This document shows positions 48,266-60,571 of a stretch of DNA of 64,000 bases, in pieces. Each line of letters opens with the position of its first letter. Within the stretch, counting starts at the first letter, position 1. Made by a program: the position numbers and the translations under genes. The notes under the pieces were generated by a model. The model saw nothing but the letters and a program-made list of their open reading frames with translations. It ran no database searches and was not told where the DNA came from. The stretch covers positions 385,847-449,846 of the forward strand of contig CAJJDO010000059.1 of the NCBI GenBank assembly GCA_905183005.1. Reading direction: 5' to 3'. Source of the stretch: Paramecium pentaurelia. Taxonomy: Eukaryota; Ciliophora; Oligohymenophorea; Peniculida; Parameciidae.

Positions 48266-48803
48266 ATATAAATATATTTTAATTGTAATTCGTGTATAAT
48301 ATAAGTTATGAATAGAGAATATTCTAGATCTAAATTTTGTTTAAATAAAATGAAGTTATTTTAATCTTTATGACTAAATCATATATGCTGTTCATAAATA
48401 AGTATTCAATGACAATTAATACAATTTAAACACTATATATTTCATTTCTATAGTAATTTATTTTATATTTCTTTTGATATTTAATTTAAATATTATGTTC
48501 TATAAATTTAAGTAGTTTATAATTCAACCAATTTTTTGATTATTACTATCCTAAATAATCTTATTTAACTATATCCATAGTATTTCATTTAATTATTTTA
48601 CTGGATTGATAATTCTATTGAATAGGTAAAGGAAAATATTTAAAATTTGTCTTCCATTATGTTAAAGACATTTATATTATTATTACTAATCTAAAAGTAC
48701 TTAACTTCTGATGAGAAAACAATATTATAATAACAAAATTATGTAAATTTAATATATGATTCAAAAAGCTTATTTGAGTGACCCACGAATGCTATTTGCA
48801 TTA
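48266..48803. other. Intergenic, no feature seen
   Basis: About 540 AT-rich bp between the PDI start and the kinase stop. No coding frame that survives short-intron splicing, no tRNA-like box and no long repeat was noticed; the PDI promoter presumably lies at the left end. Confidence 0.6.
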
Positions 48804-50431
48804 TCAACATTGTATTTCTATTGTTCTTCTTAATCTAATAATGTTATTTATGAAATGAATACTTTTTTTTAATTTTGGTTAGATTTAATACATTTTAATT
48901 TGATTACTACGAGGAATATCATCATCTTCATTAACATTGTAATCATTCTCTTCTAAAATACATTCTTATTTCTAAACTTTGACTGATTAACTTTGTTATC
49001 TGAATGTATTTCCATTTTACTCTTCTCGATTTATATCAGCTGTATTTGATTTACTCCTCATTTAAGGTGTCACACTCAAAGGAGTTGATGTCAAAGATTG
49101 ATTAAGTTCTTAACCCATTAATGGTGTTCTAGCATACATATCTGAATTTCTTTTATGTCTAGGTAGGTTTTCTTCACTTTTAAATTACTATATAATAATT
49201 ACAGATGCAATTAATAGTCTGCCTATTTCTAAAACCATTAATGTTAAAGTGCCAAGTCTGTACTAATTCTAAGATCAGGATTCTTTTCAAGTAATGATCT
49301 TAATAAATGAATTGCCTCTTCACTGAGTGGATGATTGTTAATTAAATTATACTCGATCTGACAATGGTAGTTCTTCATCACTATCTCATCATAAGATTTA
49401 GCTTTAAATGGTGATGCACCAGTTAACATAATAAACATTAGTACTCCTGCACTAAAGATGTCTACTTTGAAATCATAGATTTTATCTTGTAATAATTCAG
49501 GTGCAACATATCCTGGAGTACCACAACGTTTAAACATATAATCACCAGATGGATTATAATAATCTGCTAAACCAAAATCTGCTATCACTACATCTGTCAT
49601 ATCTCCTTTTGATCGAAGTATAAGGTTTTCAGGCTACACTTACACATATTGTATACTTTAATGTCTCTATGCAATACTCCTATTGAATGGATGTAATCAA
49701 TCGATTATAATATTCTATACATGATGTTAGCCACTGTCTTTTCATCATAAGCCTTTCCTTTCATTTAATTGAATAGTTCTCCTCCTTCTAATAATTCACA
49801 AACCAAAAATATGTAATTGTCATTTTCATAAACCTCATACAATTTAATCACTCCTCGAAAATCCATCTTCCTCATTATGGATAACTCCTTTATTAATGCA
49901 GGCTTATAATATGTAAATCTTCATTTCTACCTTATCAATTCGAATGTCTTAAAATTTCAGTTTGTCAAATGCCTTAACAGCGTACAATGATTGATCACTC
50001 TTTTTTTATGCACTATATACCTTTTTAAATATCATATTATATATTACCTTTGCAAAATTACCCTTTCCTATCAATTTGTTTATTGTGTATACATTATTAA
50101 ACCCTCTTTAAATGCAAAACGATTTAAGATAATCATACCATACTACTTGTGCTTGTTCGTTATGGGCAAATAACTCTATTGATTTTCTATTCCTAGTTAA
50201 CTTAAAACCATAATTCTTAAGTTTATCCAAAGTCACATTCTAAAGATCTATATATTTCTTATTATTTGCCAATTTTCCATCTTATATAAAGTAGTTGATC
50301 TCTTTCTAAATACCTTTCTTTGAATTTCTTATCAATGTTCCACTTATTATTGGATCTGACATCTAAATTACCTCCTTTATCCATAATTAAGATTTAGGAT
50401 CATCAAAAAATGAAATTTTTGGTAAATTCAT
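48804..50431 (-). CDS. Ser/Thr protein kinase with N-terminal PH-like domain, CAMK-like
   Basis: A 507-residue kinase after removal of four introns (27, 28, 23 and 26 nt). Residues about 20-115 look like a PH domain (SDPIISGTLIRNSKKG, then IELFAHNEQAQVVWYDYLKS). The kinase domain follows: Gly loop LIGKGNFAKVYSA, AVKAF, hinge LVCELLEGGELFN, catalytic HRDIKPENL, DFGLADYY, activation segment RCGTPGYVAPELL, and DIFSAGVLMFIMLTG. All catalytic residues are present. A Ser/Thr-rich tail of about 150 residues (ARTPLMGQEL, SLTSTPLSVTPQ) could be autoregulatory or phosphorylated. The PH domain suggests phosphoinositide-dependent membrane targeting. The start choice is the first in-frame ATG upstream of the PH region. 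Confidence 0.9.
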
Positions 50432-51259
50432 CTTGAATGTGTTTTAATTTTTACAAGAAAAAAAGAGAATAAATATTATATATTGTAGTATAATAAATTA
50501 TATCTATATATAGGGTTTCATTAAATATTATAATTCCCCTATACTTATCCTGCAACTTCATTAAATACATTCAACTAAAACGGTTTCAATAGCAATCTTA
50601 ATTTTGACTTATGTTTATTACATACCTATCATGATTACATAATCAAAAATTATTCTTATCTAATTTTTCGTATATATTTTGTAAGTACTTTTTCTAATTC
50701 TTAAATAACCGTTTAAATTTATAAGTGATTTTCCTATAAATATTATTATTCTTATCCTTTCCTATTAAATTTTAATAATATTGATTAAATTTAAGAATTG
50801 ATTATGCTTTAATGATTATCAATCTAATTAAATAACATATTATTAAAATATGAATTATTAATAATTAGTACATTTAAAATTAACATTATATCTTAATTAA
50901 AATTAAATCTATAGACAAATTCTAATATCTTCATAATCAATAATTTCAAATTATAAATTTGATAACTATATTATTATTTTTATTGTTTATTAATGGTTTA
51001 GATATATAAGTATTTAAATATTTTATTTGTTATTTTTTAATTATCTAATTATATCTAATATTCCTTAATTGATTTTTTTTAACTTCCATTTACTAATATT
51101 ATTCCATAATTCTTCCTTCCTATCATTATTTTAATTTTTAATGTTTAATTATATTGAGAATTACTTAGAACTTAAATTTAAAAGATTTCAAAAATATTAA
51201 TACAAATCATTAAATAAAGAATATTCAATAAAGATTATGATTATAATTAAGTATTTTGA
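50432..51259. other. Intergenic, very AT-rich, no feature seen
   Basis: About 830 bp between the kinase start and the stop of the large surface protein. Long T/A tracts; no convincing coding frame, RNA gene or repeat was found on either strand. Confidence 0.55.
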
Positions 51260-54200
51260 TCAAAATATAATTATTACTAAAATGTTCATTATCAATAATT
51301 TAGCCCAATTAATATCCAAAATAGTATCTGGTTATTAAGCTTTGGTTCTACATGAAACCAAATTTACAGCCTTCTCATCTGTTGATAGATCTGGATATCC
51401 TGGATGTGCTGAACCTGCAATCATATAACTATTTAATAAAATAAATAATATACATATTGTAATCAGTGTCTTCAGTTAGGTCTTATATTACAATTTGATA
51501 GATTTAATTTGGTATTGTTACTTATGTCCAATTGGCTGGCATAGCTAGATTTTAACTATTATATCCCCACCATACTTATTATGCTAAGGGTGATGCAGTA
51601 TCCTATGCAGCTTAGACAGAAATGACAAATAATGCACCAACCATATCAAGAGTACCTTATACAGTGCAAGTAGTAAAATCAGAGCTAACTTAGGAAGGTT
51701 TAGTCATAAATGATGGATAAACTGGTGAAAAGTCTTATGCCTCTAATTTAGTTGTTGTGTCAAGATTGGATACTAATTTTGATAGTTGAATTAATCTTGA
51801 ATTAAGAATTGTAACCATATTATATGGTGAAGGGAAGTTTTCAGTAGTAGGAATACTAATTAAATAAATGGATAATCCAATTGATACTGATTATAATATT
51901 CTTTAAGTTGTATAAGATGTTTTTTCAATTACTTTAGTAGTAGGGAGTGACAAAACAAAAGCTATTTTTTTCATAATGTTCTATCTTTCAGCTTAATTTA
52001 AATAACTTTATTTAAAAGTGAGTGTAACACTACTAGCATTATATCTATTAGTAGTATTGAATTTGAGAGATTTAATATCACTAAATAATGAACTTCTATC
52101 TTCAGCTATGGCATACACAACATAATTTGTTTAGGCTCTTAGATTTCTTATTCTAACAGTAGCTGTATTAGTTTTTCCAATTGAAACTTTACCAAATTGA
52201 GATTGAGTAGTATTATATAATGCAGGACCTAAATCAAGTAATTATTTATTAGATGGTTGTTATGTTCCTTAAAGTGCAATCATATAATATACAACAGCAA
52301 TTTCACCAACACTGAATATTATATTAGTTTATGTTTAACTAGTTTAATCATTCAATAATCCTGTAATAAATGGAGGTTCTGAATCTTCTTAAATAATAGT
52401 AATATCAATTAATGTTTAAGTCAATAAATAGACATCTCTATTAATACCACTTAATGTTAATGAAATTTATAGATTATTACTTGATACCTTTTAATATTCT
52501 GTTTTATTACAACTCACTCTAAATGTGGCATTATTTTAACCAGCTACAAATTACATACTTCTTTTATCTAATGTTAATGCAGTACTTAAAGATGTTAATA
52601 ATATTTCAAATCCTAAATCTGGAGCATAATCTACTGATACATATGTATCAAGTGAATTACCACCAATAGGTACTTCATTTAAAGTAGGTACATTAACTCT
52701 TATATTTTTATTATTTGTTACTTTTACTGTACTTTTTTTAACTGGAGTATAATATGGAATATCACTTAATTCTCCACTTACTTTCCAAGTAATATAATAT
52801 GTTCCTGGTTATAAAGTTTATGATGCAGATACTCTAAATTTTTATTATAAATCAGTTAATGAAAGTTTGATCTTATTTGGAATAATTGTTAATTCACTTA
52901 TAGGTGTGAATATTAAATCCAAAGCACAAGGATAAGCAACTTTAAACCATAAATCTTTTGTTTAAGTTCCTCTTTCAACAGTTATTACACTATCATCATT
53001 TATAGTAATTAATGGTCCAGGAAATTTATAAGTAAAAGTCCATGGATCTAAATTTTTATATGATTTTTCAATTATTTATTTTTTAAATCCATCATATGTT
53101 TTTACCAAAATTTAATCAATTGTTACTTCATCAGATGGATTTGCAATTTCAGTAACATTAAATGTAATAATACCATTCTTATCTTCTGTATTTCCTTATA
53201 TTGTAATACTATTTGTTAATGAAGTACATGTTAATTTTTAAGCAAATGTTGATTTATAAACTGCACATCTTTTACTACCATCAGGTATATCAAATTACTT
53301 TGGAAAATCAATAATGATACTTCCTTAACTACTTTCTTTAGGAACATTTAACAAAGCTGTCATATTGAACATGTATGAAGTATTACTCCATCTTGAAAAT
53401 AAATTCTAAGGAAGAACATTATATAAATAAGACCATCCTGGTGCTTATACAACTTAAAGTCTACCAGCCTTTGAATTATAATCTATATAATTAAAAGTGT
53501 TTTATTTAATAACACCTATCCCAAAATAACCTGTCCATTAATCATTAATATTTTAGTTTGGATTAATAATCCCTTAAACAATCACAATAATTGGATTAGT
53601 ACCTAATGGTTAATAATTAGTGATTCCACTTACCCATATTTATCTATTTTAAGCTATACAATCATATGGTTTACAAATTATTACATTCCCCAATCGAGTA
53701 TCATAATTCTATGGGAATTCTAATACTATGAAAGCACTATCTATATAAGTTGATGGAACAAATTAAAATGTATAAGTGGCTTCTTCTCCTTCATTTCTGG
53801 GAGCAAAATCTATACTTTACACTAAAACTGGTTCTGATTTAGGAGATATGAATAATTATCTAACAGACTATAAGGTATCATCAGATATATCTAAAAAAGT
53901 TCCATCATATTTGCTTGTTATTGTGAATAGTCCAGCATTACCAGACAATGGATTCAATACATTATTAATTTAGAATGTTATTTCACCACTTTGATATCTT
54001 TCATCAGTTATCATTATGTAAGTGTAATCCCACAACTTACAACTTTTAAATGATGTCAAGGCTCCTGTTACATTACATATACAATCTATTTAAGGAATTG
54101 GAAGTTTTGGATAAAATTCTTTTGGAAATGTTATTGAAATTTCTCCTCCTGCTAGTAATTCATTTGTTAATATGAAAGTAAATTCATATTTTGCATATTC

Positions 54201-57200
54201 CAATTAATTTGATGGGAATGCAGTTATAGAATTAAATATTACTTTACCTGGAACGAATTCTGTTCCATAATCAAAATAATCAAATCCATTAATTGCATCT
54301 TATGTCTTAACTATTGATTTACCCCCTACTTACAATTCTGCAAGAAAGGGTTTGGCTTATGGAATTGATGGCTATTTACTGGACTTGACACCTTATACTA
54401 TGATTCTGAAAGGCCCACTTGCAGGATGTTCTCTGATATTTTTGACTCTAAGTACATTACCAGATACAACAAATAACAATGGTTTAGAATCACTCTATGA
54501 ATAAAATTAAGGAGCCTAGAATTATGGTTAGGGATATGAGCCATCCAAACTAAAATCAGTAGGAAAAGTTAATATGAATTCACTTCCATCAGGAATCAAA
54601 TATTTTGTTTTAAAGTAAAATTCATAATTTAGACCCACAAATCCTTTTCCTTTTTTGGGTGATAATATTTAGGCTTCATCGAAATCATTAATATCAGGAG
54701 CTAAAAATTTATCTGTACCTCCATTATAATAGAGAGTTCTGGCTTCTACCTCATAATTCATACCAGAACTAAATGGATCCTTTAACATTGTCCATGAAAC
54801 CCATCCAACAGAATCAGAATAACGAGGCCATCTTAAATTGTAGATATGCAATCTTGGTTTAATAGGGGCTGTATAATAATGAACTTATGGTGCCTTAATT
54901 CTCATTAATATCCAATCAACACCAGGATATGTTATGCATGGAGTCAAATAAGTATCTATATAACAAACAACAATTTCTTAATCTGGTATAAACATAGTAT
55001 CATAACCAGGTAATTTAACTATAAAATCTGTTCCATCATCAAAATCGTTACCTGGCACTATATCCATAGAGACATTGAATACTCCAGACAATTTTGTATT
55101 ACTAATTTACATTTAACTTACTGATACTCCTGGATTTAAATTAAATTAGGTTCTGAATGTTTATGATTTTTTAAAGATATTTAATTCTGTATCAACTCCA
55201 AATTACTTTTATAGGATGGTAATTGTAAATTCAGCACTGGCAAATGCAGGATTTTAAATGTTTGGTATGTGGATTTCTATATTACTGCGATAAGGGATTT
55301 CCTTAAAATTACGCATAATAATATAAGCTCCCTTTACTGGATCAGATAATTCATATATATTGCATTAGATCTTTAAATTTTCCATTGGCAATAAACCCTT
55401 TACTGCTTTACAAGGTATTTGATCTCCATCCTTGTAGGCAGTACCTAAAAAATTATTGAGGTATAAAGAATTTGTTGGAAATTAAAATTTAATTCTTCCC
55501 TAAGCTTTTTATTTAGTTGGATCATATCCTCCTTCTGGTATAATAATTTGATTATAAAATGTCGTTATTAAAATACTATATCTAGGTTTATTTGGAGTTC
55601 CAATGATTGATTCTTCAGGGCCTACAAACTCCAATGTTGGAGATGCTAGCTCTAATGGTTTCACTTCAATATAATTAGTATATGATTAAAGTAAACTTCC
55701 TTAAGAGTTAAATATTTCTATATCTACTGTATAGATTCCTGCATAGGTAGGAGTTTATACTAAATTTACAATTGAAAAAGAACTTAGTAAGTTTACATTA
55801 TATTAAACTGAGAATGGGTTTTACCATGTGATGAGATTATCAGATTTATTACACATTAATGATACTGTTATTGGTGAAGATATGGAGAGGCAATTTGCTG
55901 CTGAAACTGTACCTACATAAAATGCAGAATCTAAGAGCACTTTTATGTATGCTCCTCCAGGAATTACAAATGTTGGAGTTATTCTAAATTATAGATTAGT
56001 AGATGTTTATTAAGAAGTGGGTTGATTCAATGTTACATCAATGAAATCAAGGGAAGCTATAATTGATTATTATTAATACCTACAGCTTCCACTTAAATAA
56101 AGGCATCAACTTTATTTTAATCAATAATATTTGCACATGTACTATCAGTGCAAGTACGAATATCCAAAGCAGATGATGGACCAGCAGTAGATGGATTCTT
56201 AGCTCTGAATTAAATGATTATTTGATTAGGAAGAGTTTCCTTATAATTTGTTATTAAAATGTCATCACTTGCTTTCTGCATCTACAAAGGACTAGTCTCA
56301 GATATATCTTCTAAACCAGATTTAAAAAATAAATAGACTTAACTACCGTCTAATTTAAAGGTATTAGGGAATTTAATCATAATTGCTGATCCTTTCGATA
56401 AAGAATTTGTAGGTAGGAATTTCAATTAATAATCAACGATTTTTTGTGTAGCCAATCTTACTTTTTACATTGGTAATAAAGTTATATCTTTAATTAAACC
56501 AGGCAGTATCTGAATGCCATTTATACCTGTTTTCCAAGTGTATATAATTGATGTTCCTTATCTATAAGCAGCTATTGTAAATGTTGAAGTCACTTATGAA
56601 TATGAAGGATTTGTCAATGAAATTTATATTCCTACTTCACTACCTGCTATTATATCATTTGAAAATCCACTCACTTATACTCTACTACCCTCCAATAATT
56701 TACATACAATGTTACCCTCAATTACAAGATCATTAATTGAATAGAGTGAACAGGATGGATTATCTGAGATAATAAATACGTTGGGGATGAATAATTAAAT
56801 AGTAGTTCCTAAAGGTAAATTGATGTTGGTTTTGAAAGCAAAATTATATTTACCTAAACTACCTGAAATAGGAGGATCAACAAATGAAACAATGCATGAA
56901 CTTAATTAAGCAATATCATCAGCAATACCAATAGTTTGAAATATAAGATTTTCATCATAAATGAATTCAAATCTTTTTGTTCTTATTATAAAATTACCAG
57001 TTCCTCCTCTTTCTGCAGGATTTAGAATATTGTATATATTGAGTGTGTTGGCTACACTCAAAATTGGAGTATCAGTAAAATAAAAGGAAATTGTGTGTCC
57101 ATTTATAGTGCAATTAGTGCAATAAGCTTTATTTCCTAATCCTGATTAATATTGTATTGGGAATACAATTTCTATATAACCACCTGCAGGAACATTAGTT

Positions 57201-57319
57201 TCTGGAATAACTTAGATTGTGTAATCAGAATACTGATTTCTATTTGCTATTGTATTACTAATAAAGCCTGGCCATATTGTACCAGCATAACATAAGGTGA
57301 AGTAAAATAATATTAACAT
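51260..57319 (-). CDS. Giant secreted, probably GPI-anchored surface protein
   Basis: A 2,003-residue protein with only two introns (23 nt near 56080 and 25 nt at 51429-51453) and an exact multiple of three. The signal peptide is MLILFYFTLCYAG. The body is a long series of beta-rich modules of about 100-130 residues, each with a pattern such as YIEIVFPIQY, a cysteine, then IxNP (examples TINLPLGTTIQLFIP, GYIKV-type GGAYIKVLLDSAF, GGEISITFPKEFYPKLPIP). Near the C-terminus are fibronectin-III-like segments (LRAQTNYVVYAIAEDRS and LTEDTDYNIYMIAGSAHPGY). The end, AKLLIMNILVIIIF, is a hydrophobic tail after a polar stretch, typical of a GPI signal. Function unknown; an extracellular coat or adhesion role is inferred. 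It starts 95 bp from the divergent K+ channel gene. Confidence 0.8.
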
Positions 57320-57414
57320 ATATTGTAATTATTATTAAATGTTAATTATTTCTTTTTATAAACTAATTCATTTTGTCTATAAATTTTCTAATATTATTGC
57401 CATTTTTAATTGAC
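57320..57414. promoter_or_regulatory. 95-bp divergent promoter region (surface protein / K+ channel)
   Basis: Short AT-rich spacer between the start codons of the GPI-type surface protein (minus) and the K+ channel (plus). No specific motif recognised; regulation may be shared. Confidence 0.45.
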
Positions 57415-60400
57415 ATGTCTCATCATTCATTCGAAGGTGATTTTAAAGGTCCAATACCACCACTTCTTAGTAGTAGAGTAGGAATTTAAGATGGAGATTA
57501 TTAAGCTCAAAGTTTAAGTAGTTTGAATGCATAATCACCTCGATTATTTCTTAATTCATAGACAAGTCTTCATAAAAATTTAGATATCCCATCAGCAATC
57601 TATGAAAATAAAATACCTTCCAATTAAAAATCAAAATTATTGAAACTCATCATAGCTAAAAGCTTATAAAATAATTTCATAAAAAACCTTATCAATCGTT
57701 CTTACATAAGATAATTAGAATAATTGACATAATATCAAATATCTTAATTAGATGATCTTCAATTTAAGATTGAAACAACAGATTTAAATAAGAATAATTA
57801 GATATTTGGATTTATTGATGTATTTACACCTTATAGCAAATTCCTTATTTTTTGGAATCTATTTTAAATAATAACATATTTGGTAATATTTTTTTGGTTG
57901 CCTTTTAAGATATCATTTGAAATTTACCATCTTAGTGAATTATATATGAATGGAGAAAATCTTACTGCTGAAATTATTTTAATGGCTATTTTAGCATTAG
58001 ACATTTGTGTTGGTATGAATATTGCATTCATAGATAAAGGCCAATTAATTAAAGATCGTTAAAAAGTAATAATGAATTACTTTTAAAAGAATGCATTTGT
58101 TGATTTAGTATTAATTCATAAATTATTTTCGTGGTGTCTTTTATAACTGCAATGATTTAGTTTTTTGTACCAAATTTGAGTTCAAAAGAGTTTTAAATAA
58201 TAATAATATAGGTAATATTGTGTCTAATCTTTTATGTGTTAAGAGTGAAAAAAATCAATAATATATTGGCATAATTATAAGAGTAAATATATATATATAA
58301 TGAAGATTTTTTAATTTAAGTGAAATAATGAATGATTTAGTAAATTTAATGAAAGTACTTTTAGTAATTGTTAGTGTTGTTCATAATTTTGGTTGTCTTT
58401 GGCATGGTATAGCTCATTTTAATTCATAATTTTCTTGGCTTGATGCATATAATTTAAGGGATTAATAAAATGGATCAAAATATAATGTAGCTATCTATTG
58501 GGCAACAATGACTATGACTACAGTTGGATATGGAGATATTACTGCAAAAAATGATTTAGAACTTTTGATTAATAATCTTACTATGTTCATAGGTTCAATT
58601 GTCTTTGCTTATTCTGTTAATAGTATAGGTATATTAGTTACTAATATTTATAAAAATTCAATAGAATATAGTAAGACAGTTAGACTTATAAATAAATTTA
58701 TGATTAAGAATAAGATTGAGTTTGATTTATAAACAAAAATAAGAAGTTATTTAGAATATATTTGGAAAGAAGAATAAGAATAGAATGATGATTAAGTTGG
58801 TGATGTAATTAGTAAATTAAGTAAGTAATTATAAGAAGAATTATAATTTTAATTAAGAGGTAATATCTTAAGAAAATGTAAAATAATGATAAATACCTTT
58901 TCAGAATCTTTAATTAAGAATTTGTTATAATTTATGGAAGAATAATCTTATTCACCAGATGAAAGGATCATTTCTGTATCATATAATTAATATTCATTAG
59001 GTAAATGAATTGGATGATTGTGCATTGTATATAATAACAAAAGGAGATGTAGAATTAATATTTGAAGGAGTAGAAATGAAAGAAAAAATTAAAAGAAATT
59101 CATTTAAAAATTATACTTAATTTGATAGTTTTGGAGAATTCTCATTTTTTTCAGGAAATCCTAGAACAGCAACAGCAATTTCAAGAGGTTTTACAAGAGT
59201 ATTCAAAATAAAAAGATAAGTCTTTTTAGATATCCTTAAATGTTATCCTGATGATTAAGAGAAATACTTTGTTATTAGAGAATAATTAAATTTCAAAGAT
59301 TATGTTCCTTTATAATTAAGATGTTTTAGTTGTTAGAGTAATACACATATGATAATTGATTGTAATTATGTTCATTATTGTGTTGATAAAGAGAGAGTTA
59401 TAAAATAAGAATCTTATCCAATATAATAAGAAAGAAGATAAGGACATCAAAGATACAAATAAAAATTTAATTCCAGAATTAATCTAAATATAAATTAGGT
59501 TAAAGCTGCTAATTATATTAATGATATTAGTTTCAAGATAACTGAAGATTATGAATCACCAACATAAGCTATGTATGATATATTTGAAGATGTAGAAATA
59601 GATGATTAAAGTAATCATACTAATATTTATTAGACTAAAACATCAAATCTCTTATGGATTTTAAACAATAATCAGAAAACAATCAAGATGATGATTAATC
59701 ATAATAGTAATCTATTATCAATTTTAAGAACAATTTAAGTAAAACTGCTTTATAAACATTATAAACTGCAGGTTTTGGAATTTAAAATATTTAGAAGAAA
59801 GAAGGTATCATGATTATGAAATGAATATTTTATAGTATAAATGATATAAGAGGAAGAAGACAGTTCTGATGAATCCAAAAATTAAATAGAGCCAATATAT
59901 TCTAAACATAATATAATGAATTCAAATCTTAGGTAGGCTAGAAAATCAATGAAGTCATCTAAAAGGATTTCAACTGATAATAATAAACATTATAGACCAT
60001 CCATAGATATGAAAATAATTGGAAATCATATATAATCTGATTTAAATATAAAACATCAATCAAATGTTAGCAATAATATCAAATCTAACAAATCATAAGC
60101 TTTACGAACATTAATACATTAACATAATCCAACTATTATTACAACTTTATAAAACTTACCTTAAAGTACCTTTTAAGTTAATTAAGTTATTTAAGGATTT
60201 GAAAAAATGCAGATTTATTAATTTTATCAACCTAAATATAATTATGATTAAGTTATTAAGAGGTAAGATGTAATATTGAATAGATATGCAAAATTACAAA
60301 AGTTCTTTGGTAAAAAAAGAGTATTTCCAGAGTTTTCAGTATATTCCTTTTTCTATGAAGCAATATAAAAAGGAGCCAAGTTACGAAGGATTGGAGAATT

Positions 60401-60509
60401 TTAAAAAGTATAGAAATCTCCTAGGATGCTAAATTTGACATTGAAGAAAACCTTGAGGTCTAATTATGCATTGAGTAGATAATTAGGTGTTTAGAATGTT
60501 ATGAATTGA
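57415..60509 (+). CDS. Cyclic-nucleotide-gated-type K+ channel (CNG/HCN/EAG-like), with a frame break in S3
   Basis: A six-helix voltage-gated-type channel of roughly 990 residues. Soluble N-terminus, S1 (YLVIFFWLPFKIS), S2 (AEIILMAILALDICVGMNIA), later S5 (LLVIVSVVHNFGCLWHGIAH), pore with the K+ signature TMTTVGYGDITAKN, S6 (MFIGSIVFAYSVNSIGIL), C-linker, then a cyclic-nucleotide-binding domain (ALYIITKGDVELIFEG; FGEFSFFSGNPRTATAISRG) and a long Gln/Asn/Ser-rich tail. Introns of 23 (58283-58305), 25 (58976-59000), 23 (59611-59633) and 31 nt (59805-59835) are clear. Within S3, around 58108-58130, the frame changes without a normal GT..AG short intron. Such channels control ciliary beating and membrane potential in Paramecium. 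It is flanked on both sides by giant surface proteins. Confidence 0.88.
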
Positions 60510-60571
60510 ATTTATATTATTATGTTAATAATTTTATTATATGATGAATTTATTAAGTTAATAATTTTATA

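Noticed and set aside
51461..51789. Open plus-strand frame (NDGQTGEKSYASNLVV...)
   Set aside because: It lies antisense to the C-terminal FnIII-like region of the surface protein; the minus-strand frame splices cleanly into a GPI-type end, whereas the plus frame has no good start.
58270..58320. Apparent second frameshift in the K+ channel
   Set aside because: Resolved by a 23-nt intron at 58283-58305.
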